35,831 bases of DNA from Bacilli bacterium (GCA_029100965.1 JAQXQC010000081.1:1-35831), one strand, 5' to 3'; positions 15,018-23,850 are shown, counted from the stretch's first letter. The notes: a model not told the origin generated them from the sequence alone. Program-made: numbers and translations.

Positions 15018-16643
15018 ATGGATATTGAAATTGCCCATCAAGCAAAATTACAAGATATTTCAGAAATTGCAAAGAAATTAAAAGTCGAAAAATACTTAGA
15101 AAGTTATGGAAAGAATAAAGGCAAAATTGATTTTTCTAAAGTAGAAATGCCTCTTAAAGGGAAGTTGATTTTAACAACGGCTATTTCTCCCACTCCTTAT
15201 GGAGAAGGAAAAACAACAGTTAGTATAGGACTAAATGATGCCCTAAGAAAACTAGGAAAAAATTCAATCGCCGCATTAAGAGAACCATCTTTAGGGCCAG
15301 TCTTTGGAATAAAAGGAGGAGCAACAGGAGGTGGCTACGCACAAGTTGTTCCAATGGAAGAAATCAATCTGCATTTTACTGGAGACTTCCATGCTATTAC
15401 TTCTGCAAACAATCTAATTAGCGCAGCAATTGATAATCATTTATATTTTGGAAATAAACTCTCTATCGATCCAAATCAAATTTGTTTTCATCGTTGCCTT
15501 GATGTAAACGATAGAGCCTTACGTCATGTCAAATTACAAAATAGAGATGAGTCCTTTAATATTACAGCAGCTAGTGAAATCATGAGTATTCTTTGCTTAG
15601 CAAAAGACCTTAACGATTTAAAAACAAGATTAGGAAGTATTTTAATTGCCTTTAACACCAACAAAGAACCTATCTATGCAAAAGACCTAAAATTAGAAGG
15701 AGCTCTTACAGTATTATTAAAAGATGCTATTAAACCTAATTTGGTACAAAGTCTAGAAAATAATCCTATCATTATTCACGGAGGACCATTTGCCAATATT
15801 GCCCACGGGTGTAGCAGCCTCATTGCCACTAATTTAGGATTAAAAGTAGCAGATTATGTGATTACAGAAGCAGGATTTGGTTCTGACTTAGGAGCAGAAA
15901 AATTCTTTGATATTAAGTGCAGAAATGCATCTTTAAAACCAGATGCCATTGTTTTAGTAGTAACAACAAAAGCATTAAAACATCAAGGGGGAATAACCAA
16001 AGAAAATATCCAAAAAGAATCCCTAGAAGGAATCAAAAAAGGACTTCCTAATCTAGAAGCACATTTAGAAAATATCAGTAAATTCACTAAAAATATTGTT
16101 GTTTGTCTAAATCAATACAACACAGATACCAAAGCAGAAATAGAAATTATCCAAAAATTTGTTCAAGAAAAAAAATATGCCTTTGCAATAACAACCTCTT
16201 ACCAAGATGGGGGAGAAGGATCCATTAATCTAGCCAAAGAAGTAATCAAGTTATGTAGTAAAGAAAATGATTTCCAACTTCTTTATCCCAATCATCTTCC
16301 TCTTTTAGAGAAAATAGAAAAATTGGCTCACGAAATTTATCATGCTACTTCTATAAAAATCAGTGATAATACAAAAGAAAAATTAAAAACATATGAACAA
16401 ATGGGATATCAAGATTTTCCAATATGTATAGCAAAAACACAGTACTCTATCAGTGATAATCCCAATCTTTTAGGCTATCCAAAAGATTACGAATTAAAAA
16501 TAGATGATGTAAATATCTATACAGGAGCCAAATTTGTAGTAGTCTACTTAGGAAATATAATGACTATGCCAGGCTTACCTCTTCATCCTAATTATGAACA
16601 AATTGATATTGATAATAAAGGAAATATTAAAGGATTATTCTAA
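15018..16643 (+). CDS. fhs: Formate--tetrahydrofolate ligase
   Basis: This enzyme makes 10-formyl-tetrahydrofolate from formate, THF and ATP, feeding purine and formyl-Met synthesis. The 541-residue length is close to the usual 555. Visible landmarks are the P-loop TPYGEGKTT near residue 60, LREPSLGPVFGIKGGATGGG, the INLHFTGDFHAI block, GGPFANIAHGCSS, TEAGFGSDLGAEKFFDIKCR, and the C-terminal MTMPGLPLHPNYEQIDID. The start at 15018 has a strong binding site and its own promoter. It shares one base with the next gene (TAATG), so hemW is translationally coupled. The IS110 element sits just upstream but leaves the promoter intact. Confidence 0.97.
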   Translation: MDIEIAHQAKLQDISEIAKKLKVEKYLESYGKNKGKIDFSKVEMPLKGKLILTTAISPTPYGEGKTTVSIGLNDALRKLGKNSIAALREPSLGPVFGIKGGATGGGYAQVVPMEEINLHFTGDFHAITSANNLISAAIDNHLYFGNKLSIDPNQICFHRCLDVNDRALRHVKLQNRDESFNITAASEIMSILCLAKDLNDLKTRLGSILIAFNTNKEPIYAKDLKLEGALTVLLKDAIKPNLVQSLENNPIIIHGGPFANIAHGCSSLIATNLGLKVADYVITEAGFGSDLGAEKFFDIKCRNASLKPDAIVLVVTTKALKHQGGITKENIQKESLEGIKKGLPNLEAHLENISKFTKNIVVCLNQYNTDTKAEIEIIQKFVQEKKYAFAITTSYQDGGEGSINLAKEVIKLCSKENDFQLLYPNHLPLLEKIEKLAHEIYHATSIKISDNTKEKLKTYEQMGYQDFPICIAKTQYSISDNPNLLGYPKDYELKIDDVNIYTGAKFVVVYLGNIMTMPGLPLHPNYEQIDIDNKGNIKGLF

Positions 16644-17719
16644 TGTATATTTATATTCATATCCCTTTCTGTAACCATATCTGTACTTATTGTGATTTTC
16701 CCAAAATGCTCTATGACAAAAAATTTGTAAAAAAATACTTAAAAGTATTAGCCACTGAAATTAACACAAGATATCAAGATGAAGAAGTATTATCCATTTA
16801 TATCGGTGGTGGCACTCCAACTAGTTTAAGTTTAGAAGAATTAAAATACTTATTAGAAATTACCCAAAGATTTAAGAAAGCAAACCAAATAGAATTTACA
16901 GTTGAATCCAATATTGAAAGTTTAACCAAAGAAAAAATTAAATTACTAAAGCAATCTGGTGTAAACAGAATTAGTTTAGGTGTTCAATCCTTTCAAGAAA
17001 AAAATTTAAAAACTTTAGGAAGACATCACCATACACAAATGGTAAAAGAAAAAATAAAAGAATTAAAAGAAGTAGGATTTAAAAATATTTCTATTGATTA
17101 TATTTATGGAATATCTGATAATATAAAGGAAGTAGAGGAAGATATTCATACATTTTTAACATTAGATATTCCCCATATTTCAACTTATTCTCTAATCATT
17201 GAAAAAAATACTATTTTTGGGATTCAAAAAAGAGAATATATTGAAGAAGAAAAAGAATACAAAATGTATAAAAAAATAAAACAAATCTTAGAAAAAAATC
17301 ATTATCAGCACTACGAAATATCTAATTATGCCAAATTAGGATATGCATCAAAACATAACCTCAATTATTGGAATAATGGAAATTACTATGGCTTTGGATT
17401 AGGAGCAGTTAGTTATATTCACAATAAAAGAATAAATAATACCCTAAATTTTAGTAAATATTTAGAAAATAAATATCATCAAGAAGTAATAGAAGAAGAG
17501 AAAAAAATAAGAATATCTAATGAATTTATCTTAGGACTTCGAAAAATAGAGGGAATAGATAGAAATGATTTTAAAAGAAAATACCAAGAAGATATTTTAA
17601 ATATTCCTGAAGTAAAAAAACTTCTTCAAGAAAAAAAATTAATTTTTCAAAATAATCATCTCTTTATTTCAAATAAATATTTATATTTATCTAATGAAAT
17701 CTTAATAAATTTTGTTTAA
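16643..17719 (+). CDS. hemW: HemW-like radical SAM protein (CPDH-like)
   Basis: This 358-residue radical SAM protein resembles HemN. The cluster motif C-N-H-I-C-T-Y-C near residues 10-17 (CxxxCxxC) is followed by DFPK. GGGTPTSL, the VESN strand, GVNRISLGVQSFQ and the HISTYSLIIE segment are typical of HemW, as is NYWNNGNYYGFGLGA. HemW proteins are heme-binding chaperones rather than coproporphyrinogen oxidases, and the window has no other heme genes. In such genomes HemW may serve another role. The gene overlaps fhs by one base and is followed by the RNA gene at 17758. Confidence 0.9.
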   Translation: MYIYIHIPFCNHICTYCDFPKMLYDKKFVKKYLKVLATEINTRYQDEEVLSIYIGGGTPTSLSLEELKYLLEITQRFKKANQIEFTVESNIESLTKEKIKLLKQSGVNRISLGVQSFQEKNLKTLGRHHHTQMVKEKIKELKEVGFKNISIDYIYGISDNIKEVEEDIHTFLTLDIPHISTYSLIIEKNTIFGIQKREYIEEEKEYKMYKKIKQILEKNHYQHYEISNYAKLGYASKHNLNYWNNGNYYGFGLGAVSYIHNKRINNTLNFSKYLENKYHQEVIEEEKKIRISNEFILGLRKIEGIDRNDFKRKYQEDILNIPEVKKLLQEKKLIFQNNHLFISNKYLYLSNEILINFV

Positions 17720-17722
17720 GAA

Positions 17723-17751
17723 TTGTAATTTTATTTAAATTATGCTATGAT
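17723..17751 (+). promoter_or_regulatory. Strong promoter for the structured RNA at 17758
   Basis: TTGTAA (17723-17728), a 17-bp spacer and TATGAT (17746-17751). The predicted start about 7 bases downstream coincides with the first base of the RNA's closing stem. Confidence 0.7.
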
Positions 17752-17757
17752 ATATTT

Positions 17758-17873
17758 AGATGAGGAGATTTTTAACAAAAGTGGAAGACAAGTAGATCTT
17801 ATAACTCTCAGGAAATATTATAAGAAAAAAGTAACTACTAACAATCCCACTAAAAAATTATCCTCATCTTTTT
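17758..17873 (+). ncRNA. Rod-shaped small RNA with own promoter and terminator, unidentified
   Basis: This stretch of about 115 bases folds into one long rod. AGATGAGGA (17758-17766) pairs with TCCTCATCT (17861-17869), then an A/T helix, AGTGG/CCACT (17780-17784 with 17847-17851), AGTAG/CTACT (17791-17795 with 17835-17839), and CTTATAA/TTATAAG (17798-17804 with 17818-17824). The apical loop is CTCTCAGGAAATA. Unpaired, purine-rich internal loops separate the helices. The closing stem runs into five T residues, so it doubles as terminator. It has no open frame with a ribosome binding site. It does not show T-box, SRP, tmRNA or RNase P signatures that I know. It may be a free small RNA or an attenuator leader of gltX. 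Confidence 0.6.
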
Positions 17874-17961
17874 CATGAATTTTAATGTAACATCAAAATC
17901 ATCTAAATAAGGAGAAAAGATAATTTTCAGTATTTTTAATAAAAAGAAAGAAGTGATAAAA

Positions 17962-19614
17962 ATGACAAATAAAGATTTAGCAAATTTAATATTTCCAGAA
18001 GTAAAACATGACATCAATTACTATGAAGAAAAATACCCAAAAAGAAATTTAAAAGAAGGAGAAGTGGTAACCAGAGTAGCCCCATCTCCAACAGGATATA
18101 TGCATTTAGGAACTCTATTTCAAGCAATAATTGATTATATTTTAGTCAAAAATAGAGGAGGAGTATTTTATTTAAGAAACGAAGATACCGATACTAAAAG
18201 AGAAATAGAAGGTGCTGTTAAATTAGTAATTGATACATTAAAAGAATATGAAATCATGCCAGATGAATATGAAGTAGAAGGAAAAGTAGTAGGAGAGTAT
18301 GGACCATATCGCCAAACAGAAAGAAAAGAAATCTATCATACATTTATTAAACATCTAATTGAAAAAGGGGAAGCTTACCCATGCTTTTGTACAAAAGAAG
18401 AATTAGCAGAAATGAGAAGTACACAAGAAAAAAGTAAAATTAGAACAGGTTATTACGGAAAGTGGGCGAAATGTAGAAATCTAACAATAGAAGAACAAGC
18501 AGAAAAAATAAAAGCAGGAACTCCTTATGTTATTCGCTTTAAATCCCATGGCGACTTTGATAAAAAATTTATTTTTGAAGATTTAGTAAAAGGAAAATTA
18601 GAATTATCTCTTAATGATGAAGATTTTATTATTATGAAATCATCAGATCAATTACCAACTTATCACTTTGCTCATTTGGTTGATGACCACTTAATGGGAA
18701 CTACACATGTTATCCGTGGAGAAGAATGGCTACCATCTGTAGCAAAGCATATTGAATTATTTAGAGCATTTGGCTTTAAACCACCAAAATATATTCATAC
18801 CCCATTAATTATTAAAAAAGAAGGGAACACTGTTCGAAAATTAAGCAAAAGAAAAGATCCTGAAGCATCAATGTCTTACTATAAAGAATGTGGCTATCCT
18901 AAGAAAGCAGTAATTGAATCTCTAATGACGATTATTAACTCAAATTATGAAGAATGGCACAAAGCAAACCCTAATAGTACTTATTTAGAATTTAAATATA
19001 GTCCAAAGAAGATGAGTGCATCAGGAGCATTATATGACTTAGATAAATTAAAAAATATTTCTAAAAATATTATCTCCAAAATGACCAAAGAAGAATTAAT
19101 GCAAGAGTCTTTAACTTGGGCAAATTCTTATTCAGAGAAATTAAAGAAATTAATTGAAAGAGATAAAGAGTATTACATGAATATTTTAAATATTGAGCGT
19201 GAACAAAAGAAACCAAGAAAAGATATCGCAAAATATGATGAAATTATAGAGAATATCTGGTACATGTATGATGATTTATATGAAGAAAAAGAAAAAGTTT
19301 ATGAATGGCAAAAAATTACTGATCCAAAAGAAATACAAACAATTACTACAACTTATATGGATAAATACTTTACTACTAGTGATAAAGAATTATGGTTCAA
19401 TGGCGTAAAAGAACTATCTGAGGATCTTGGTTATGCAAGTAATATGAAAGACTATAAAGAACATCCAGAAAATTATAAAGGATCTGTTGCTGATGTTTCA
19501 ACAGTATTAAGAGTAGCCTTAACTTCCAAATCAACAACTCCAGATCTATACGAAATTATGTCTCTACTTGGAAAAGAAAGAATTACAAAAAGATATACTA
19601 GTTTAGCCAAATAG
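17962..19614 (+). CDS. gltX: Glutamate--tRNA ligase
   Basis: This class I aminoacyl-tRNA synthetase charges Glu onto tRNA-Glu. The HIGH signature appears as PSPTGYMHLGT near residues 41-51. The family residues NEDTDTKRE, HLVDDHLMGTTHVIRGEEWL and KMSKS-type loop KLSKR (about 293-297) are clear. At 550 residues it is longer than the usual 460-500, with a highly charged alpha-helical anticodon-binding half (many Lys/Glu, YEEKEKVYEW). The ATG at 17962 is preferred over GTG 17953 because the purine-rich AAAGAAAGAAG lies just upstream of the latter. It follows the structured RNA by 90 bases without an obvious promoter, so readthrough from that unit is possible. Whether it also charges tRNA-Gln cannot be told here. 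Confidence 0.93.
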   Translation: MTNKDLANLIFPEVKHDINYYEEKYPKRNLKEGEVVTRVAPSPTGYMHLGTLFQAIIDYILVKNRGGVFYLRNEDTDTKREIEGAVKLVIDTLKEYEIMPDEYEVEGKVVGEYGPYRQTERKEIYHTFIKHLIEKGEAYPCFCTKEELAEMRSTQEKSKIRTGYYGKWAKCRNLTIEEQAEKIKAGTPYVIRFKSHGDFDKKFIFEDLVKGKLELSLNDEDFIIMKSSDQLPTYHFAHLVDDHLMGTTHVIRGEEWLPSVAKHIELFRAFGFKPPKYIHTPLIIKKEGNTVRKLSKRKDPEASMSYYKECGYPKKAVIESLMTIINSNYEEWHKANPNSTYLEFKYSPKKMSASGALYDLDKLKNISKNIISKMTKEELMQESLTWANSYSEKLKKLIERDKEYYMNILNIEREQKKPRKDIAKYDEIIENIWYMYDDLYEEKEKVYEWQKITDPKEIQTITTTYMDKYFTTSDKELWFNGVKELSEDLGYASNMKDYKEHPENYKGSVADVSTVLRVALTSKSTTPDLYEIMSLLGKERITKRYTSLAK

Positions 19615-19639
19615 AATGGTTTTCACTTTTAAAATAACA

Positions 19640-19672
19640 AAAAATGACACTTAATGTTGAGTGCCATTTTTC
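19640..19672. terminator. Bidirectional terminator between gltX and the reverse operon
   Basis: AAAAATGACACT (19640-19651) pairs with AGTGCCATTTTT (19660-19671) with one mismatch around an 8-nt loop. A- and T-runs on the two sides allow use in both directions. It overlaps the stop of the DUF1292-like gene. Confidence 0.7.
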
Positions 19673-19911
19673 ATTTTTTCTAAAAACATTGCTGAAATCC
19701 TCTCAGCTTCATTTTGATCTTCAATATCATGGAAAGTTAAATTAGCATTTTCTAATTCTAATTCTACAACAAAAAATTGATTTTCATCTATTGATTCATC
19801 GTTTGCATGATACAATGAAAGAAACAAATATTTTTTGTCATGATGATCTAATTCATCTAAAACATAATATTCTTTTTTGTCATTTAAAACAACAATTTTA
19901 TTTTTTAACAT
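19651..19911 (-). CDS. DUF1292-like small protein
   Basis: The 86-residue acidic protein has the pattern of DUF1292 (YrzB-like) proteins: a short first strand (KIVVLNDKKEYYVLDEL), a strand with YLFLSLY, an acidic turn, then FFVVELELE and a C-terminal helix ending with EAERISAMFLEKM. Function is unknown in the family. The ATG at 19911 overlaps the stop of the preceding large frame by one base (TAATG read on the reverse strand), so it is translationally coupled to it. It resembles the 82-residue protein at 22201-22449, suggesting two paralogs at the two ends of one operon. Confidence 0.75.
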   Translation of the reverse strand: MLKNKIVVLNDKKEYYVLDELDHHDKKYLFLSLYHANDESIDENQFFVVELELENANLTFHDIEDQNEAERISAMFLEKMKNGTQH

Positions 19912-21968
19912 TATCTAGCCCTTCCTGAAGAAACACTGGTTAACATTTCTTCAACTTCTTCTTTTGGAAACCAAGCATAACCAGCTCCATTAGCCTGTTT
20001 AAAGTGAACCCAAGTTTGTCCGTTAATAACATTTGTTTTATCAAAAACAGCATTTACTCCACGATTATTTAATAAATGTACAGCAGGTTGACCAGGACCA
20101 GCATATCCATATTCAAGACCACTAATATCCATAACATTACCAGTTTTAAAAGTAGGAATATCAGGTGCTGAAGGAGTAGTAGAAGCAACAGGAGTGGTAG
20201 TTACAGTAGCGGTTGGAGTAGTGGTAACTTTAGGAGCAGTCGTTACAGTTTCTGTAACAGATGCACTAGGAGTAGGGGTAGGTGTCTCTGTAGGAGTAGG
20301 AGCAGTTAACTTATCTTCATCAACAACAGTAACTGTAGTATCAGGTTGTGGCGCAATAAAACGTTGATAAATATTTGCACTAGTATATCCTAAAGATAAT
20401 CCATTCACAAAACTTCTAAAATAAGGATTACTAGGCTTCTCAAAAATTGTTTTAGCAATATTTTGTACTTTAGCAGGAATAACACTCTTAATTCCAGAAA
20501 TAATTTTTGGCTCATTTCCTTTATTAATTTTAGTTGAAATAGAACAAGTCAATTTAGAAGCATTATAAACTGTTCTAGCTAAAGTATAAGCAGTAGCAAC
20601 TGTTCCTAAAACAGGATTTGTTTTTAAAACAATTTCTAATCCAATACCAGCAGCAAATCCTAAACTACCAATAAGAGCTTTTTGCCATTTATTAATATCT
20701 TTGCCATTATTTTTAACTGTACCTTTTTCTTTTTTTGGATCTAAAATTTCCTTATAAATATCATTCTTTAAATCCATCTTCAATTGTTCAGGATTATCCC
20801 AACGATCAAAATTCTTAACAGCATCATATAAATTTAAATTCCCATCAATCATTTGATTAACTTTTCTTTCTTTACCCCTAGAATTTAAATTCTCAAAACT
20901 TTTATCTTTAGCTATAGCTTTACTAATAGAATTAGAAATATCTTCAAAGGCACTAATATAACTTTGGTAAATATCTTTTAATTTATCTAATTCAGCTTTC
21001 ATATTTTGAATTTCTATTTCAGTATTTTCATCTTTATCTAATTCATCTTCATAAAAACGAATATAAGTTTCTATCTTTTTAATCTCACTAATTCCTTCTA
21101 AATTTGAATTCTTTATAATATCTTCCTTTAACTCATCAACTAATTTAGAAGTATTTTCCCAATTTAATAAACTTTTATATTTATCAGTTTTTAATTTATC
21201 ATCAGTAAATTTCTTATTTAAAACTTTCAAAATATCTTGATCCATTTTTTCAATTATTTTTTTTCTATCCTTATTAGCGATAGCTTTAGCCTTATTCATA
21301 AAAAGTTGATTAGAAAAATCTGCTTTTCTTTGAGAATAAGTTCTTTTAATATCTTCTAATTTTTTAATTTCTTCATTAATTTCAGAATCAGCATTTTCAT
21401 AAGACTTCATAATTTGAAGTGTTTTTTCAATTTTTTCAATCTCTCTTAAACTAGAATCCATCTTAATATCTTGAACTGTTCTTTTCAAATCTTCAATTGG
21501 CTTAAGTTTACGAACAAACGTATCAACAACTAAAATTCTTCCTTTTTCTAACAAAGCCTCAGTTATTTTATCATTATTAGTAACCTTAATTTCTTTATTA
21601 GCTCTATCATAAAGTTCTTTCTCTAAATCAGTTGTATCTAAATCTTTGACCTTATCATCATTAGCAATTTCTTCTTTAATTTTATCTACACCAACTTGAA
21701 TAGCAGATTCAATCTCTTTAATAAGATCATCAACAATTTTAATTTGTTTTTCAACAAAAACAAAATTATCACTATATTTATCATGATAATCTTTCTTTAA
21801 CTTATTTAACTGATTAATAGTTTGATCAAAAGTTAAATTCTTATTAAGACAAATATTCTCGATTTGAGCATAAAACTCCTTAGAAATTGTTTCTTTATCT
21901 GAATTATGATTGTCATTATCTTTTGAAGTATCATCCTGTTTAGAAGAAGTATTATTTTTTTTTACGAA
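19911..21968 (-). pseudogene. Large coiled-coil/Pro-Thr/SH3-like protein, 5' part cut off by a TAA
   Basis: The frame is open for 685 codons from 21968 down to the TAA at 19911-19913. No ATG occurs for the first 169 codons; the first is at 21461. The only nearby alternatives, such as TTG 21554, have no ribosome binding site. The reading frame is the same as that of the 66-codon gene ending at 21969. The simplest reading is one gene of about 752 codons interrupted by a single in-frame TAA. Predicted parts: a long Lys/Glu/Asp-rich coiled coil (21900-20800), a hydrophobic Gly/Ala-rich segment (about 20680-20550), a Pro/Thr-rich linker (about 20320-20160) as in surface proteins, and a C-terminal SH3-like domain with Trp/Gly/Tyr residues (GQTWVHFKQANGAGYAWFP). 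Family unknown; surface or envelope role inferred. Confidence 0.65.
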
Positions 21969-22169
21969 TTATGTAATAAATTGACTATAAGCAGCATTAA
22001 TATCTATATTCTCATTAAGTAACTCTTTAGGAATAACCCCCAAAAATCCTTCAAACTTTTCTTTAGTAACATCATTACCCTTTTGGATAAGTTCATCTAA
22101 AGATTGAATAAAAACATTAGCATAAATACTATTTGGCTCTTTAAATAATAAACTTTTTAAATCTTTCAT
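21969..22169 (-). CDS. 66-residue protein, probable N-terminus of the large coiled-coil gene
   Basis: This frame runs from ATG 22169 with a strong GGGGGAG nine bases upstream to TAA at 21969-21971. Its helical sequence (KDLKSLLFKEPNSIYANVFI onward) has no family I recognise. It continues in the same frame after the TAA for 685 more codons, followed immediately by a run of nine A residues. It is either a true small protein or the expressed N-terminal stub of a gene broken by one nonsense change. It lies between the 82-residue DUF1292-like gene and the large frame on the reverse strand. Confidence 0.6.
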   Translation of the reverse strand: MKDLKSLLFKEPNSIYANVFIQSLDELIQKGNDVTKEKFEGFLGVIPKELLNENIDINAAYSQFIT

Positions 22170-22200
22170 AAAATATCTCCCCCTTGATTGATTATTTTTT

Positions 22201-22449
22201 TCATAAATTACTTATTTCTTCCTTTACTTTTTGTTGAAAGATAGGTACTAAATACTGAAAAAGTTTCATATCTTTAACAACTTTTAATTCTTCCTTATCT
22301 TGATAAAATATAAAATAAGATTGTGTAGGTTCTTCATCATTAGCAAGTTCATTAACAAAGAAATATTCACTATCAAGATAATGCATAGAAGTTAACACAA
22401 TATACTTAATATTATCAATTTGTATAATATCTTGCTTTGAAATTTCCAT
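22201..22449 (-). CDS. DUF1292-like small protein, first gene of the reverse operon
   Basis: The 82-residue protein resembles the 19651-19911 product: an initial strand (DIIQIDNIKYIVLTSM), YFFVNELANDEE, YFIFYQDKEELKVV and a C-terminal amphipathic helix. This fits DUF1292 loosely. GGAGGG lies 6 bases before the ATG at 22449 and a well-spaced promoter lies just upstream. It heads an operon of 82-residue protein, 66-residue stub, large coiled-coil frame and 86-residue protein. Function unknown. Confidence 0.7.
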   Translation of the reverse strand: MEISKQDIIQIDNIKYIVLTSMHYLDSEYFFVNELANDEEPTQSYFIFYQDKEELKVVKDMKLFQYLVPIFQQKVKEEISNL

Positions 22450-22473
22450 TTTTCCCTCCTTCTTTTGATTGAT

Positions 22474-22502
22474 ATTATACTATTAGTTTACACGAAAATC
22501 AA
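22474..22502 (-). promoter_or_regulatory. Promoter of the reverse coiled-coil operon
   Basis: On the reverse strand TTGATT (22502-22497), a 17-bp spacer and TATAAT (22479-22474) lie 25 bases before the ATG at 22449. Confidence 0.7.
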
Positions 22503-22586
22503 GAAATATCAATGATTTTTTAATAAAAATATATAACATTAAATTAAAAAATTAATTAGTTATAAAAATATAGACTAAAAATTTGG

Positions 22587-22615
22587 TTGACAAACTATAA
22601 AAAAAATTATAAAAT
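22587..22615 (+). promoter_or_regulatory. Promoter of tRNA-Glu
   Basis: A perfect TTGACA (22587-22592), a 17-bp spacer and TAAAAT (22610-22615) lie 21 bases before the mature tRNA 5' end. It is divergent from the reverse operon promoter. Confidence 0.7.
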
Positions 22616-22636
22616 AAGTTACGAAGTCAAAGATAT

Positions 22637-22713
22637 GGCCTGTTGGTGAAGTGGTTTAACACGCGCGCCTCTCAAGCTCGTATTCACGGGTTCAAACCCC
22701 GTACAGGCTACCA
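22637..22713 (+). tRNA. tRNA-Glu (anticodon CTC)
   Basis: The 77-base cloverleaf includes an encoded CCA. The acceptor stem GGCCTGT pairs with ACAGGCT (first pair G-U), the D arm is GTG...CAC, and the T arm is ACGGG-TTCAAAC-CCCGT. The anticodon loop CTCTCAA (22669-22675) gives anticodon CTC at 22671-22673, reading GAG. The anticodon stem CGCGC/GCTCG has a C-U mismatch at its middle pair (22666 with 22678). Overall it resembles Firmicute tRNA-Glu. Glu isoacceptors in such AT-rich genomes usually have TTC; a CTC species is unusual and would read GAG only. Confidence 0.9.
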
Positions 22714-22724
22714 ATTGTAAATTT

Positions 22725-22745
22725 AACCCTTTCTAAAGGGTTTTT
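22725..22745 (+). terminator. Terminator after tRNA-Glu
   Basis: AACCCTT (22725-22731) pairs with AAGGGTT (22736-22742) around TCTA and runs into T residues to 22745. It separates the tRNA from the adenosine deaminase gene. Confidence 0.8.
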
Positions 22746-22777
22746 ATTATGTTAAAATATAGTAGGAGGTCGAAAAG

Positions 22778-23752
22778 ATGATTGATGAATTAAAAAAATT
22801 ACCCAAAGTAGAATTACATCTCCATTTAGATGGATCAATTCCTATAAATTTAGCTAGTAAATTATCTAATTTTGACAGAAAAAAATTAGAAGAAGTAATG
22901 ATAGCACCAAAAAAATGTAAAAACTTAAGTGAATATCTAACAAAATTCGATTTACCAATTCAATTAATGCAAACAAAAGAAAATTTGACCAAAATAGCTA
23001 GTAATTTAGTGGATGAATTAGAACGAGAAAATGTTATTTATGCTGAAATTCGATTTGCTCCAAATTTTCATACAAAAAAAGATTTATCTTTAGATGAAGT
23101 AGTGAATTCTGTCTTAAAAGGTTTATCTCAAAATAAGAAAGTAAAAACGAATTTAATTTTATGTATGATGAGAGGAACAAGTGTGGAAGAAAATAAAAAA
23201 GTAATCGATTTAGCTGAAAAATATTTAAATAAAGGAGTATGTGCTATTGATTTAGCAGGAGCAGAAGATAAATATCCACTTCAAGAATACTTACCACTTT
23301 TTTCTCTAGCTAAAGAAAAAAATATTCCCTTTACTATTCATGCAGGAGAAAATGGAAGTGCTAGTGAAGTAGAGAAGGCAATAAAGATAGGAGCAACAAG
23401 AATAGGACATGGAATTCATTCTATTTCTAATCAAAAAGTATTAGATTTAATCAAAGAAAAAGATATTTTATTAGAAATTTGTCCAACAAGTAATGTTCAA
23501 ACAAATGCCATAGATACTTATGCTAATCACCCAATAAAAAAGCTTTATCAAAACCATATTGCTTTAAGCATTAATACAGATAACAGAACAGTTTCTAATA
23601 TAACTTTAACAGAAGAATATCAAAAATTATATAAAACATTTTCTTTTACATTAAATGATTATCAAGAAATGAACAAAAGTGCAATTTTGCATAGTTTTCT
23701 ATCTAATAAAGAAAAAGAAGAATTATTAAAAAAATTAGTAAATAATATTTAA
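22778..23752 (+). CDS. add: Adenosine deaminase
   Basis: This zinc enzyme converts adenosine to inosine for purine salvage. The 324-residue TIM-barrel protein shows H14-L-H16-L-D-G-S (first metal ligands), FAPNFH, the TIHAGENG loop with the third His and catalytic Glu, GHGIHS, ICPTSNVQT, and SINTDNRTVSN, where the first Asp is the metal ligand. The second Asp of the classical D-D pair is Asn here, a variant that also occurs in clostridial enzymes. AGGAGGTCG lies before the ATG. A TTAAAATATAG -10-like element lies in the 30 bases after the tRNA terminator. Confidence 0.92.
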   Translation: MIDELKKLPKVELHLHLDGSIPINLASKLSNFDRKKLEEVMIAPKKCKNLSEYLTKFDLPIQLMQTKENLTKIASNLVDELERENVIYAEIRFAPNFHTKKDLSLDEVVNSVLKGLSQNKKVKTNLILCMMRGTSVEENKKVIDLAEKYLNKGVCAIDLAGAEDKYPLQEYLPLFSLAKEKNIPFTIHAGENGSASEVEKAIKIGATRIGHGIHSISNQKVLDLIKEKDILLEICPTSNVQTNAIDTYANHPIKKLYQNHIALSINTDNRTVSNITLTEEYQKLYKTFSFTLNDYQEMNKSAILHSFLSNKEKEELLKKLVNNI

Positions 23753-23850
23753 AAATAATTATTTTTAGTGTATAATTTAGATTATATATATAAGAAATTT
23801 GAAATAAATTCTATATATAAATTTTTATTAATTAATAGTGTGGTGATAAA

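Noticed and set aside
17758-17873. T-box or amino-acid riboswitch upstream of gltX
   Set aside because: No GGGTGGNACCGCG-type T-box sequence, no specifier loop that I can see, and the terminator closes the whole structure rather than an alternative hairpin.
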